Shown piece by piece: positions 16,486-24,472 of a stretch of 26,359 nucleotides of DNA. This stretch comes from Paenibacillus_AK sp041641375 (GTDB lineage Bacteria; Bacillota; Bacilli; Paenibacillales; YIM-B00363): contig JBEPYM010000032.1 in NCBI GenBank assembly GCA_041641375.1, forward strand, positions 1 to 26,359. Reading direction: 5' to 3'. A program made the translations under genes and the position numbers. Each line of letters starts with the position of its first letter. The first letter of the stretch is position 1. The notes beneath the pieces were generated by a model. That model saw nothing but the letters and a program-made list of their open reading frames with translations. It did not search any database and was not told the origin of the DNA.

Positions 16486-16579
16486 CTGACGATCCCCTCG
16501 CATTCATCTCTTTACTTTAAAAATACTGTCATCCCCCACAACTACCGGTATCCAGTTGCTGCGAGGACGACCATCCTTA

Positions 16580-17665
16580 TCAATGGCTGACGTTCGCAGC
16601 ATCGAGAAGACGACTGATGCTGATTGCCGCTTGATCTACAACCGCCTCTAGCACATCACGTTCCACCAACTTCTTATATTTCTCCCCTACCAGCTGCATG
16701 CGAATGACTGCTTCGACTTCCTCCAGCGGAGTATACCCATGCTCAAACACTTCGAGCACTTTAATCAGGCTCAAGCCCACCGGAGTCTCAATCATATCGC
16801 TGATTTGACCAACACCGAGCTGCCTCGCCCGCTGCCGTATGGCATAATCGACATGCTGATCCTCATTGATTCTCGAGGACGCCACCTCAAACTCTTTCGT
16901 GATGAGCTTCAAACGCTCCGGGTTATCTTGTACATATGCGGTCCCCACCTCGTTGAAATCATCTCCACGCTTTAATCGCGCCGTAATCTCAGTAAGAAGC
17001 TTTTCCGCAACGGAACGTCCATGATCCAAAGTCGCTTCAATTACCTGTACTTGATATCCAACTGGACGTTTATAAGCTTCCCTTTCCGCTTGGTACACAC
17101 GATTTAGTTCATCCGGGGTGACCACGATCCCGTCTCCAGACAGCTTCTCCATCAACTTGACGACTCGATTGCTATGCAAATATTCATAATATTGCTTCGG
17201 ACTGTATGCAATCGGACCATAAATGACCCGGTTTTTTCGCACATACTCTTCTCGCCGCTTATTTTCTTCTTCTAATTGCTTCAAAAAGGTTTGGTAGCTC
17301 GTATCCGTAATGATTCCGTGATCTCTCATCAAGGCTTGCTCAATTTTTACTTTGGTCAGTTGCTCCAGCGCCAGCCGTTTCACCATTTCGATCGGAGACT
17401 CGCCTCCATGCGGTGTCGTCCAGAAGGTACTGCTGTCTTCAACCCCATATTTTCGTTGGAAATAGCTTGTTACTTTAGCCCGCTGATCCGCTGCAAAAAG
17501 GCTCAGTTCAGCAAATGTGACAGGCTCCCCGTTTACAGTCGCTACAATATCGTTTTGATTCGTAGAATCCATATAAGAGGCAGCAAGCGCCGTTACAGCG
17601 ATTAAGACAGTCGAAATAATCACTGCCATCCATACGAACAAGTCCTTATTCGTCTTTTTTTTCAT
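16580..17665 (-). CDS. PrsA/SurA-like foldase with degenerate parvulin domain
   Basis: Predicted extracytoplasmic folding factor of 361 residues. Seen: an N-terminal membrane anchor or signal segment (about 10-29, VWMAVIISTVLIAVTALAAS), with no lipobox Cys, unlike PrsA. A SurA-N-like part follows (VATVNGEPVTFAEL and MVKRLALEQLTKVKIEQAL), then a parvulin-shaped region at about 200-310 (AEKLLTEITARLKRGDDFNEV, LGVGQISDMIETPVGLSLIKVLE). The histidines expected in active parvulins (HIL and GYH positions) are replaced (VIEAT, VGLSL), so it may be a chaperone rather than an isomerase. AGGAG lies 9 nt before ATG 17665. It starts 84 bp after the secreted beta-helix gene, so a role in folding that protein is a fair inference. 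Confidence 0.82.
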   Translation of the reverse strand: MKKKTNKDLFVWMAVIISTVLIAVTALAASYMDSTNQNDIVATVNGEPVTFAELSLFAADQRAKVTSYFQRKYGVEDSSTFWTTPHGGESPIEMVKRLALEQLTKVKIEQALMRDHGIITDTSYQTFLKQLEEENKRREEYVRKNRVIYGPIAYSPKQYYEYLHSNRVVKLMEKLSGDGIVVTPDELNRVYQAEREAYKRPVGYQVQVIEATLDHGRSVAEKLLTEITARLKRGDDFNEVGTAYVQDNPERLKLITKEFEVASSRINEDQHVDYAIRQRARQLGVGQISDMIETPVGLSLIKVLEVFEHGYTPLEEVEAVIRMQLVGEKYKKLVERDVLEAVVDQAAISISRLLDAANVSH

Positions 17666-17749
17666 CGCTATCTGCTCCTGTCAGCGAACTGGAAGGCGAT
17701 ACGCACTCCGAAGAATCGCGCATCGCCCACCGATTGGTCTATTGATAGA

Positions 17750-20335
17750 TCAATATACCTTCACGTCATCATAATATAAGGTTCCAAGCGGACTCGTTGA
17801 AGAGTGGAACTGGATATTGTTCAGACTGCTCCCGGCAACCCGGAAATCCTTGTTATCCACACGCTTTACACCGTCGACAAACAAATCGAATTTATTGGTG
17901 GAAGGTCTTGCCACGATCTTCACCACATACCACGTATTCGCAGCGTAAGCTTGCAACTCCGTCAGCGTGCTGCCCTGGTAGGCCTTGAGCTTGCCGTCTC
18001 CATCAATTAATAGCGTGATGTTGTCATTGCCGCCATTTCTCAGCTTCACTACATGCTGTTGGTTGGACTGAGCCGCCATTAATTTGAACTCGAATGTAAG
18101 CTCCGAGGTTTGGGAAGTAAAGCTTTTGGTAGCTTCCACCTTGCCGGCGTTTGTGTTGTCCACCAGCCTCAAGCTCTTGTTGCTGCTGCTCGGAACGTTC
18201 TCTACCGTAACCGAACCGCCGGTTGTTACAACCGTATATCCGCTTGGCGCGCTACCGGCAGTATCGCTGTTAAAGTTGTCATCGATTAAATAATTGACCG
18301 CTGCACCAAGCACAAGCTCAGGTTTGTTGCCCGCTGCTTCTTTGCTGTTAAAGGTAGCCTTTGAATCTGTCGCTCCGGCATCGTACAGGGCAATCGTCAC
18401 GACCTTGTCTCCCCCGAGCTGGCTATTGACAAACGTTGTAACATCCCATTCATAATATTGACCGGATGCGGACAGGGCGATGCCACTGATTGCACTCCCC
18501 ATAGCCGGAGCATTGTTCCATGTAATACCGCCCTCCGTCCAGCTGTCGCTGGATACCTCGTAAGCCGTAATTGTATGCGGGTTGCCGACGGAGCTTGCAT
18601 ATAGCCTCAGCTTCGCATTGCCGACATTGGTCTGGTTGGATGATGTCAAATCGAATTTCACATACGTTCTGCGGAAGTAGTTGGATTGTGTGCCCTGCTT
18701 CACCTCAAGAGAAGCACTGCTTCCATAGTTGTTGCCTGCGAATGTTCCTCCGCGAACAAAGGCGTCCGCAACCGGCTGGAATACATTCTGCGGAGGCGCT
18801 GTTGAACCGTATTCATGCGCACCGCGATCAGGGGCTCCGTTGTACAGGCTGTTGCCCCAGAAATCCTTGCCACCGTTGTTAGCAATCACTCTTCCGCTGT
18901 TGATTGCAGGCGAGCTCGCTTGGAGACGGTAGCCTGACAGACGATTCGGATCGCTCATGTCGATACCGGTTCCGCCTGAACCCGGATTCACCAGCATCGG
19001 GTTCGAAGTCAATGCATTGCTGTCCTCGCTCCGCGGTGAAATATTGTAATACATGTTGCTGTCAAACCCGACCCCGGTTCCGACACTCCCCCAGGAGGCC
19101 GAGCCACCGAAGTAGTAAATGTTATTCCAGAATTCGGTGTTGATGGCGGTACCGTTAAACACGGTCGGCGTATAGCTGCTGCTTACATAGTGCGTATTGT
19201 TATATACGTAAGCGTCGGCTAAACCGAATGTACCATGCCCGTAATGAATGATTCGGAGCCGATCGTTCTGACTAATGTTGTACCGGATCACAACGCCTTT
19301 GTTGTAATCTCGCATGATCGTGTAGGAAAAGCCGTTGTCGTGCGTGTAATTGTACTGGATCGTTGTATTTCGCGAGTTATAATCGGCATCGAAGCCGCCG
19401 CGATCGTGAGAGCTTCCTATTCCGTTGCGGGCTGTATTGCCGTACGCTTCGTTATACTGCATGACAGCACCGTCGGTATTAAAGTTAAACATAGAGTTGC
19501 CGTAATCCCATTCGCTTGTGAACGCCAAGAGATTATATTCCATGATCGGATCAGTCGCCACCCGAATAATCATTCCGTTCCGACCCGTTCTGTTAATCAC
19601 ATTGTTGCCAACATATACATTCGTCCAGCCAATCCAGCTGCCGCTGCCGATTCCAATATCAAATCGATTACTGCGGCTCGAATGGGTGGCAATCCCAATC
19701 CCGCCTACATCCTTCACCTCATTGTTGACGATTCGAAGATTGTTGTAGCTCGTTGCAGCTGAGCCTGTAACTACAACCCGGATTCCGCCGGCATTCTTGG
19801 AAATATTCTTGATTCCATTCACATCGTGGATATAGCAGCTGTCGATGTGGATGTGGTTTATCGTCGTTCCGTTATCCGCAACGATATAGATGCCCTTGAT
19901 ATCGCCTTGCGATTCGATCGAGCCGTTGGTGTTGGTGATTTCGAGATTTCTGATTTCCCAATATTGCTGGTTGTACAGATACACGACACTGTCTACCAAA
20001 CCTTGCCCGTTAATGATAGGCTTGTTTCCGGTTCCATACTTGTCGATGGTGATGACGCCACCGCTGCTAGAGCCGGACCCCTTCGGATACAGCTGACCAT
20101 TCCAGGAGCTTCCCGATTTGAACAAGATTTCGTCACCCGGCTGAAAAGTCGTCCCATTTACCTTCGTCAGCGTTTTCCATGGAGTGCTGGTGCTGGTCCC
20201 GTTATTGTTGTCATTGCCGGCGACCGAATCCACATAATACGTTGTGCCCGAAGCGTGCGCCACTTCGGTGATGCCTAGCGGTACGATGCTCAACAGCAGA
20301 GCAAGCACCATCAACATGACAAAGCTTTTCTTCAT
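17750..20335 (-). CDS. Secreted right-handed beta-helix protein (pectate-lyase-like) with DNRLRE/CBM96-like and jelly-roll modules
   Basis: Secreted multidomain protein, 861 residues, probably the polysaccharide-cutting enzyme of the locus. Seen: a signal peptide with a cleavage region around VAHASG (residues 25-30); a parallel beta-helix region (about 33-505) opening with TYYVDSVAGNDNNNG and rich in repeated N/I/Y turns; a DNRLRE/CBM96-like carbohydrate-binding module (about 518-677, ADAFVRGG, YVKFDL, WTEGGITWNNAP); and a C-terminal LamG-like jelly roll (about 684-861, ending GTLYYDDVKVY). No S-layer or sortase anchor. The start is ATG 20335 (AGAGG upstream). The frame is open to 20551, but that stretch contains the promoter, the 41-bp element and a terminator. 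The lyase family and catalytic residues are not identified, so the enzyme type remains inferred. Confidence 0.85.
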   Translation of the reverse strand: MKKSFVMLMVLALLLSIVPLGITEVAHASGTTYYVDSVAGNDNNNGTSTSTPWKTLTKVNGTTFQPGDEILFKSGSSWNGQLYPKGSGSSSGGVITIDKYGTGNKPIINGQGLVDSVVYLYNQQYWEIRNLEITNTNGSIESQGDIKGIYIVADNGTTINHIHIDSCYIHDVNGIKNISKNAGGIRVVVTGSAATSYNNLRIVNNEVKDVGGIGIATHSSRSNRFDIGIGSGSWIGWTNVYVGNNVINRTGRNGMIIRVATDPIMEYNLLAFTSEWDYGNSMFNFNTDGAVMQYNEAYGNTARNGIGSSHDRGGFDADYNSRNTTIQYNYTHDNGFSYTIMRDYNKGVVIRYNISQNDRLRIIHYGHGTFGLADAYVYNNTHYVSSSYTPTVFNGTAINTEFWNNIYYFGGSASWGSVGTGVGFDSNMYYNISPRSEDSNALTSNPMLVNPGSGGTGIDMSDPNRLSGYRLQASSPAINSGRVIANNGGKDFWGNSLYNGAPDRGAHEYGSTAPPQNVFQPVADAFVRGGTFAGNNYGSSASLEVKQGTQSNYFRRTYVKFDLTSSNQTNVGNAKLRLYASSVGNPHTITAYEVSSDSWTEGGITWNNAPAMGSAISGIALSASGQYYEWDVTTFVNSQLGGDKVVTIALYDAGATDSKATFNSKEAAGNKPELVLGAAVNYLIDDNFNSDTAGSAPSGYTVVTTGGSVTVENVPSSSNKSLRLVDNTNAGKVEATKSFTSQTSELTFEFKLMAAQSNQQHVVKLRNGGNDNITLLIDGDGKLKAYQGSTLTELQAYAANTWYVVKIVARPSTNKFDLFVDGVKRVDNKDFRVAGSSLNNIQFHSSTSPLGTLYYDDVKVY

Positions 20336-20457
20336 TAAATCCCGCCTCTTCCGTCGTATATTATAAAGAAGATATCCTTCTTCTTTATCAAGGGTTATGT
20401 ATGCTGCCTGATCGTCCCTCCTCATGCTTCTAATGAAATCATCCAACTTACAGTCTA

Positions 20458-20463
20458 AATATA
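20458..20463 (-). promoter_or_regulatory. -10 box of the beta-helix unit
   Basis: TATATT on the minus strand, about 120 nt before the start codon. The hexamer 17 nt upstream (TACTCA) is far from a consensus -35 and touches the end of the 41-bp element, as expected for an activator-dependent promoter. The next gene upstream is separated by a strong terminator. Confidence 0.45.
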
Positions 20464-20474
20464 AAGCGTTTACA
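20461..20474 (-). promoter_or_regulatory. cre-like site before the beta-helix gene
   Basis: TGTAAACGCTTTAT on the minus strand matches the Bacillus cre consensus at 12 of 14 positions and overlaps the -10 box by 3 nt. Bound CcpA would block the promoter. Consensus match only. Confidence 0.55.
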
Positions 20475-20483
20475 TCCCAATGA

Positions 20484-20524
20484 GTAGGTGAGAATTTCGA
20501 GTTTATGGTAGGAATAATTCGAGA
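20484..20524 (-). promoter_or_regulatory. 41-bp shared promoter element, copy A
   Basis: Matches 25490-25530 at 38 of 41 positions. On the minus strand CTCGAA occurs twice with a 22-nt period and CCTAC twice with a 24-nt period, the direct-repeat layout expected for two AraC-type DNA-binding units. It ends about 20 nt upstream of the -10 box. Probable binding site of the YesN-type partner of the kinase at 25622 (inferred). Confidence 0.75.
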
Positions 20525-20573
20525 AAAAATCCGGGATGCGCAGCCCGACAATAGGGCTCGTCACAATCCCGGA
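20524..20573 (-). terminator. Rho-independent terminator after the beta-propeller gene
   Basis: Outer arms TCCGGGAT (20530-20537) and ATCCCGGA (20566-20573) enclose an inner AGCCC/GGGCT hairpin (20542-20546 with 20554-20558). On the minus strand six T follow (20524-20529). It separates the transporter-propeller unit from the beta-helix unit and abuts the 41-bp element. Confidence 0.88.
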
Positions 20574-20594
20574 CGTGTTCATCTGATATTGAGG

Positions 20595-21878
20595 CTATTT
20601 GATTGAAACCAATTGACTTACATCAATCATGCACACCTGACTAAGACTTCCAAACATTGCATTGAAAGTAACCTTCGTACCGTCCTTGCTCCAGTTGGGG
20701 TGTGGATCGACAAACCTGGGCCCCTTCCCCTTCGAAACCGGGCGATCCACCCACCACGCGGGAGCACTCTCCGCTTTTCTTGGAACCGTGAGAAGAACCG
20801 TGCTTTCTCCTGTTTCCAGACTAATCAGAAACAAGCTTCCCTGATCACCATAGGAATCGGTAATGACCCATTTTCCATCTGGACTGATGGATGGATGTCC
20901 TCCATCATCGCGATCCACTCCTGTATGGAAATAACGAGCTCCGCTTCCATCTACAGAAACGACAACGATGCCTGCTGCCGTAGCGCCACTGAGGAGGTGG
21001 CCGCCTGGATCATGAAAGCCGCTATGGTTGCGGAAGCAATCAGGTCCTCCGGGAGAATACGGAATTGCCGGGCGTAAATCCTTGAGGTCTTTGCTGCAGA
21101 CCCATACTTCTCTAACAAGAGACTTCGGGTGCTCTGTATACCCCACAACATGATTGCCCAGGTGAAAATGAAAGTAATCCTTGTTCCTGTTCCACTTCAA
21201 TGCATAGGCGTCAATCGGTGTCTCCGGCAAGGGCTCCCAGTGAGGATACAGCTTGGCACGTATATCCTTAAGATCTTTGACGGAAAATAGCAGCTCCAGG
21301 GTATCACCCTTCTTAACAAATAACCCGTAGCTCTCTTCGTCGAAAAGAACATCCGGACCGCCATAATCAACGTTATCCATCTGTGTTCCACCTATAATGA
21401 CCATGTGCGTATCCTCAACAGCCGGTAATATCGCCACCGGTTCGCCGCTATCTACATATCTACCGTTTCCGAGTCCATATCCATAGACGTAAGTACCGTC
21501 GTCCGACCAGAAGACATCCCCGCCGTGATAGGCACTTAGTCCGCCTGTCTTCATTTCTTTGTGGGTTTTCAGGATGGAGTCGATATGAACACTAGCCCCC
21601 CCTGCACTGGCCTTCACTTGTTTCTTTTTTGCATCGGTAAGATCCTGAGGCGTTTCCCACTGATGCATGATGTTCCCCTGCAAATCCATTACAATTACGT
21701 AGCTATTCTGATGTTCCAAATCAAATGCTCGAACAACGAATGCATCCCCTCGCGGCGAAAGCGAACAAGCCTGATTGCCCCAGAAGCCATTATGGGTCCA
21801 ATATCCATCCACACCTATACGATACACAGGCAAATCCGTCTGATCTTGAAACACCCTTTCAAATCCATAAGTCATCAT
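20595..21878 (-). CDS. Cytoplasmic beta-propeller protein, oligogalacturonate-lyase (PL22)-like
   Basis: Predicted seven-bladed propeller of 427 residues, without signal peptide, probably cleaving imported uronate oligosaccharides by beta-elimination. Seen: repeated blade motifs with WSDDGTYVY, HPSISPDGKWVITDS and DPHPNWSKDGTKVTFNA, plus NHSGFHDPGGHLLSG; the last blades resemble oligogalacturonate lyases. Of the His/Gln metal cluster known in PL22, only some histidines can be placed by eye, so the activity is uncertain. AGGAGGG precedes the ATG pair (ATGATG, 21878 and 21875). It lies 80 bp after the solute-binding protein gene, separated by a weak hairpin, and before a strong terminator, so it is the last gene of the block II transporter unit. 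Ulvan lyases of other families are also propellers; pectin need not be the substrate. Confidence 0.75.
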   Translation of the reverse strand: MMTYGFERVFQDQTDLPVYRIGVDGYWTHNGFWGNQACSLSPRGDAFVVRAFDLEHQNSYVIVMDLQGNIMHQWETPQDLTDAKKKQVKASAGGASVHIDSILKTHKEMKTGGLSAYHGGDVFWSDDGTYVYGYGLGNGRYVDSGEPVAILPAVEDTHMVIIGGTQMDNVDYGGPDVLFDEESYGLFVKKGDTLELLFSVKDLKDIRAKLYPHWEPLPETPIDAYALKWNRNKDYFHFHLGNHVVGYTEHPKSLVREVWVCSKDLKDLRPAIPYSPGGPDCFRNHSGFHDPGGHLLSGATAAGIVVVSVDGSGARYFHTGVDRDDGGHPSISPDGKWVITDSYGDQGSLFLISLETGESTVLLTVPRKAESAPAWWVDRPVSKGKGPRFVDPHPNWSKDGTKVTFNAMFGSLSQVCMIDVSQLVSIK

Positions 21879-21923
21879 TGATTCCCTCCTAGGATTCAGC
21901 CCACACGTTATTGAGTTAAAATA

Positions 21924-21949
21924 GCTCCCCGCCTAGCCTGGCAGGGAGC
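21924..21949 (-). terminator. Weak terminator-like hairpin between lipoprotein and propeller genes
   Basis: A 10-bp stem with one G-T wobble (21924-21933 with 21940-21949) and a 6-nt loop, followed on the minus strand by TATTTTAA. The U-run is interrupted, so partial termination is more likely than full. That would give more lipoprotein than propeller transcript. Confidence 0.5.
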
Positions 21950-21958
21950 CGACTCCAC

Positions 21959-23539
21959 TTACTTCTTCAATTTCTCATGCCATTCACGAGCGCGCTTGGT
22001 TACCGTTTCGCCGCCGCTCTTGTTCCACTTGTCAACAAATTCGTCAAACTTGCTGATTGGCCAATCACCAATAATAATCTTCGTCATGTATTCCTGGTAC
22101 ATCACATGGTTGCGGATATCAGCGAGTCCTTCGTAAATTGTCGCTGGCAAACCGTCACCCGCAATTGCCTTACCGAATTTATCGCCATCCTTCACAATCT
22201 TGTCGCGTTGGTCAAAGGCGAATTTTCGATCAGGTGCAACCACCAGGGATTGGAATTCCAGTTCCTTATTTAAAGAGTCAATCGTATTGAAAAATGGTGT
22301 GATCGGACGAAGCTCATGCTTTTCCGAATCAAACGGGATCAGGACTTTCTTTCCATCCTTCACCTCGAAATGCATACCCTCGACCCCTAAAAGGGCTTTC
22401 TCCATGTTTTTCTTATCGGCATGCCAATCAAGCAGCTTTAATGAGTTGATGATCGTATCCTCATTTTTGTTGGCAATGACCCATTGCGGGCGATTAATCT
22501 GAGTTTTCGTTATAAAACCGTTATAACCCGGCACCTTGGGAAGCGGTAATACGGCCAAATTCACTTGTTTATTAACCTTGGCAATATTTTCAACACGAGT
22601 ATTCGAGTTTACATTGATATGGAACCAGTTTCCAACCTTATCCTGATAAATCTTTGCCGTCCATTCATCGTTTTTATTCAGGAACGTGTTGTTGTCCAGC
22701 AGCTTTTCCTTATAGAGCATATGAATGAATTCAAGAGCTGCCTTCATGTTCGGAGTAACCGCTGAATAGGTAAGCTTTCCGTCATACAGATCCCATACAG
22801 GCAGTCCTTCCCACATCGCTACGCCATACATGGCGAACAAGTGATCCATCCATCTCCCGAATTCGCGGCCTGCCACCGGGATTTCATCGTTCGGATTCCC
22901 ATTCCCATTGGCATCCTTATCACGAAATGCCTTTAGCACTTCCACGTATTCATCCTTCGTTGTTGGCATCTTCATCCCGACACGATCAAGCCAGTCCTGT
23001 CTGATATAAGTGCCGTGAGTCGTATAGGTGTTTACTTGGGGAATATAGAAGATGCGGCCTTTGCCTTCTGGATCGGAGCTGCGTACAATATCCCATATTT
23101 CCTTCGGAATGCCATTCCACACGTTGGGAGCATGTTTGGGCAAGTAATTCGTTAAATCAGCAATCGCTCCTTGCTTGGCCAATGTTACTTCATTCCCCTG
23201 CCATGGCAGGAATAGATCCGGAAGATTCCCGCCTGCCACTCTTGTATTCAGTCGCTGAATATAAGCGCTTCCTCCCTCCCACGGAACAACAGGCGAATAT
23301 ACACCAATACCTGTTTCTTTGATCAACCATTTGGATACTACTCCGTCCTTCTCGAGTGGATTCTTTGCACCCCCATCCCGCCACACCTCCAGGTAAGGTG
23401 TCTCTTTCGGTTTCTCCGGAGCCGCAGGCTGGTCAGGAGACGCCTTCTGTCCGCCGCTTCCGCCGCACCCTGCCGCCACGACAACCGCCATCGCTGCTGC
23501 CAATTGAATTTTAACTGCCTTTTTCCACGTTTGTTTCAT
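21959..23539 (-). CDS. Extracellular solute-binding lipoprotein of the second carbohydrate ABC transporter
   Basis: Sugar-binding lipoprotein, 526 residues, for the block II importer. Seen: a signal peptide with lipobox VAAGC followed by a Gly/Ser/Pro linker, a KDANGNGNPNDE segment resembling the calcium-loop region of LplA-like proteins, aromatic-rich segments, and the ending IIIGDWPISKFDEFVDKW, parallel to the block I protein. GAGGG lies 7 nt before the ATG (AAGGTGAGGG region). It follows the YtcP-type permease by 60 bp; a TATAAT on the minus strand (23565-23570) in this gap has no good -35. It differs clearly from the block I protein in length and sequence, so the two importers probably take different oligosaccharides. 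Confidence 0.93.
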   Translation of the reverse strand: MKQTWKKAVKIQLAAAMAVVVAAGCGGSGGQKASPDQPAAPEKPKETPYLEVWRDGGAKNPLEKDGVVSKWLIKETGIGVYSPVVPWEGGSAYIQRLNTRVAGGNLPDLFLPWQGNEVTLAKQGAIADLTNYLPKHAPNVWNGIPKEIWDIVRSSDPEGKGRIFYIPQVNTYTTHGTYIRQDWLDRVGMKMPTTKDEYVEVLKAFRDKDANGNGNPNDEIPVAGREFGRWMDHLFAMYGVAMWEGLPVWDLYDGKLTYSAVTPNMKAALEFIHMLYKEKLLDNNTFLNKNDEWTAKIYQDKVGNWFHINVNSNTRVENIAKVNKQVNLAVLPLPKVPGYNGFITKTQINRPQWVIANKNEDTIINSLKLLDWHADKKNMEKALLGVEGMHFEVKDGKKVLIPFDSEKHELRPITPFFNTIDSLNKELEFQSLVVAPDRKFAFDQRDKIVKDGDKFGKAIAGDGLPATIYEGLADIRNHVMYQEYMTKIIIGDWPISKFDEFVDKWNKSGGETVTKRAREWHEKLKK

Positions 23540-23599
23540 GATGTGACCCTCACCTTCTAGATTGATTATATGATGAATCCCGGTAGGGAGTCATGCCGC

Positions 23600-24472
23600 T
23601 TATTTCACAGAGCCCAGCAGCGCGCCCTTGACAAAGTGCTTCTGCAGGAACGGATACACGAGCAGGATCGGAACTGTTGCGAATATGACGGTAGCCGCCT
23701 TCAAGGTCGTACCGTTATACGATAATTCCCCATCCACTATCCCGCTCATCGTTGTATCTGTGCTGACGATATATTCCCGCAGCCGCAGCTGAAGCGGATA
23801 AAGATTCTGGCTTTCGATAAACATAAGAGGGTGCAGGAACTGGTTCCAGATATTCACCGCGTAGAAGATGCCTAGTGTCGCAAGCACCGCCTTCGATAGC
23901 GGCAGGACGAGCTGGAACAAGATTCGGAAATACCCGCAGCCTTCAAGTTGAGCGGCTTCCTCCAGTTCCTTCGGAAGCTCCTTAAAGAAGGTCCGCATAA
24001 TGATCAGGTTGTATGCCGCAAGCACGTGAGGCACAATCAAAACCCAGAAGCTGTTAAACAGCCCGTATTCACGTAAAGCGAGAAAGTACGGAATGAGCGG
24101 ATAACGGAACACCATGGTGATGACTACCATAATCATGAGCACCTTCGCCAGCCGGAATTCAGGTTTGGCCAGCGGGTAGGCAAACAGGGCAGTGATCAAT
24201 AGCGCCATTACAGTCCCAAACACCGTAATTAGTATATTGATCCCGAATGAGCGCCACAGGGCGGCCCGTTCGAAGATACGCTCCCATGAGGCTGTTGTAA
24301 ATTCAACCGGCCACAGGAAGACGAGACCTGAATCGACTGCATACGGCGAGCTAAAGGAGGTTGCCGTCACCTTCAGCAGAGGAACAAGTGCGATAAAGCC
24401 GAGTAAACCGAGTATGACCACATTGGTATAACGAAAAGCCTTCTCCGGTGCTGATTCACGTATCGCAGCCAT
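23600..24472 (-). CDS. Carbohydrate ABC transporter permease (YtcP/MalG-type)
   Basis: Membrane subunit of the second sugar importer, 290 residues. Seen: a first membrane segment (about 16-40), the EAA loop LEEAAQLEGCGYFRI (about 170-184) and the ending HFVKGALLGSVK typical of YtcP proteins. The ATG at 24472 overlaps the stop of the LplB-type gene (TAATG), so translation is probably coupled, with GGGGGA a few bases upstream. GTG 24478 is in frame but less likely. No ATPase gene is nearby, so a shared MsmX-like ATPase is expected. Confidence 0.94.
   Translation of the reverse strand: MAAIRESAPEKAFRYTNVVILGLLGFIALVPLLKVTATSFSSPYAVDSGLVFLWPVEFTTASWERIFERAALWRSFGINILITVFGTVMALLITALFAYPLAKPEFRLAKVLMIMVVITMVFRYPLIPYFLALREYGLFNSFWVLIVPHVLAAYNLIIMRTFFKELPKELEEAAQLEGCGYFRILFQLVLPLSKAVLATLGIFYAVNIWNQFLHPLMFIESQNLYPLQLRLREYIVSTDTTMSGIVDGELSYNGTTLKAATVIFATVPILLVYPFLQKHFVKGALLGSVK

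Noticed and set aside
20336..20551. In-frame N-terminal extension of the beta-helix protein to an ATG at 20551
   Set aside because: It would run through the terminator of the propeller gene, the 41-bp element and the promoter. A clear signal peptide starts at ATG 20335.
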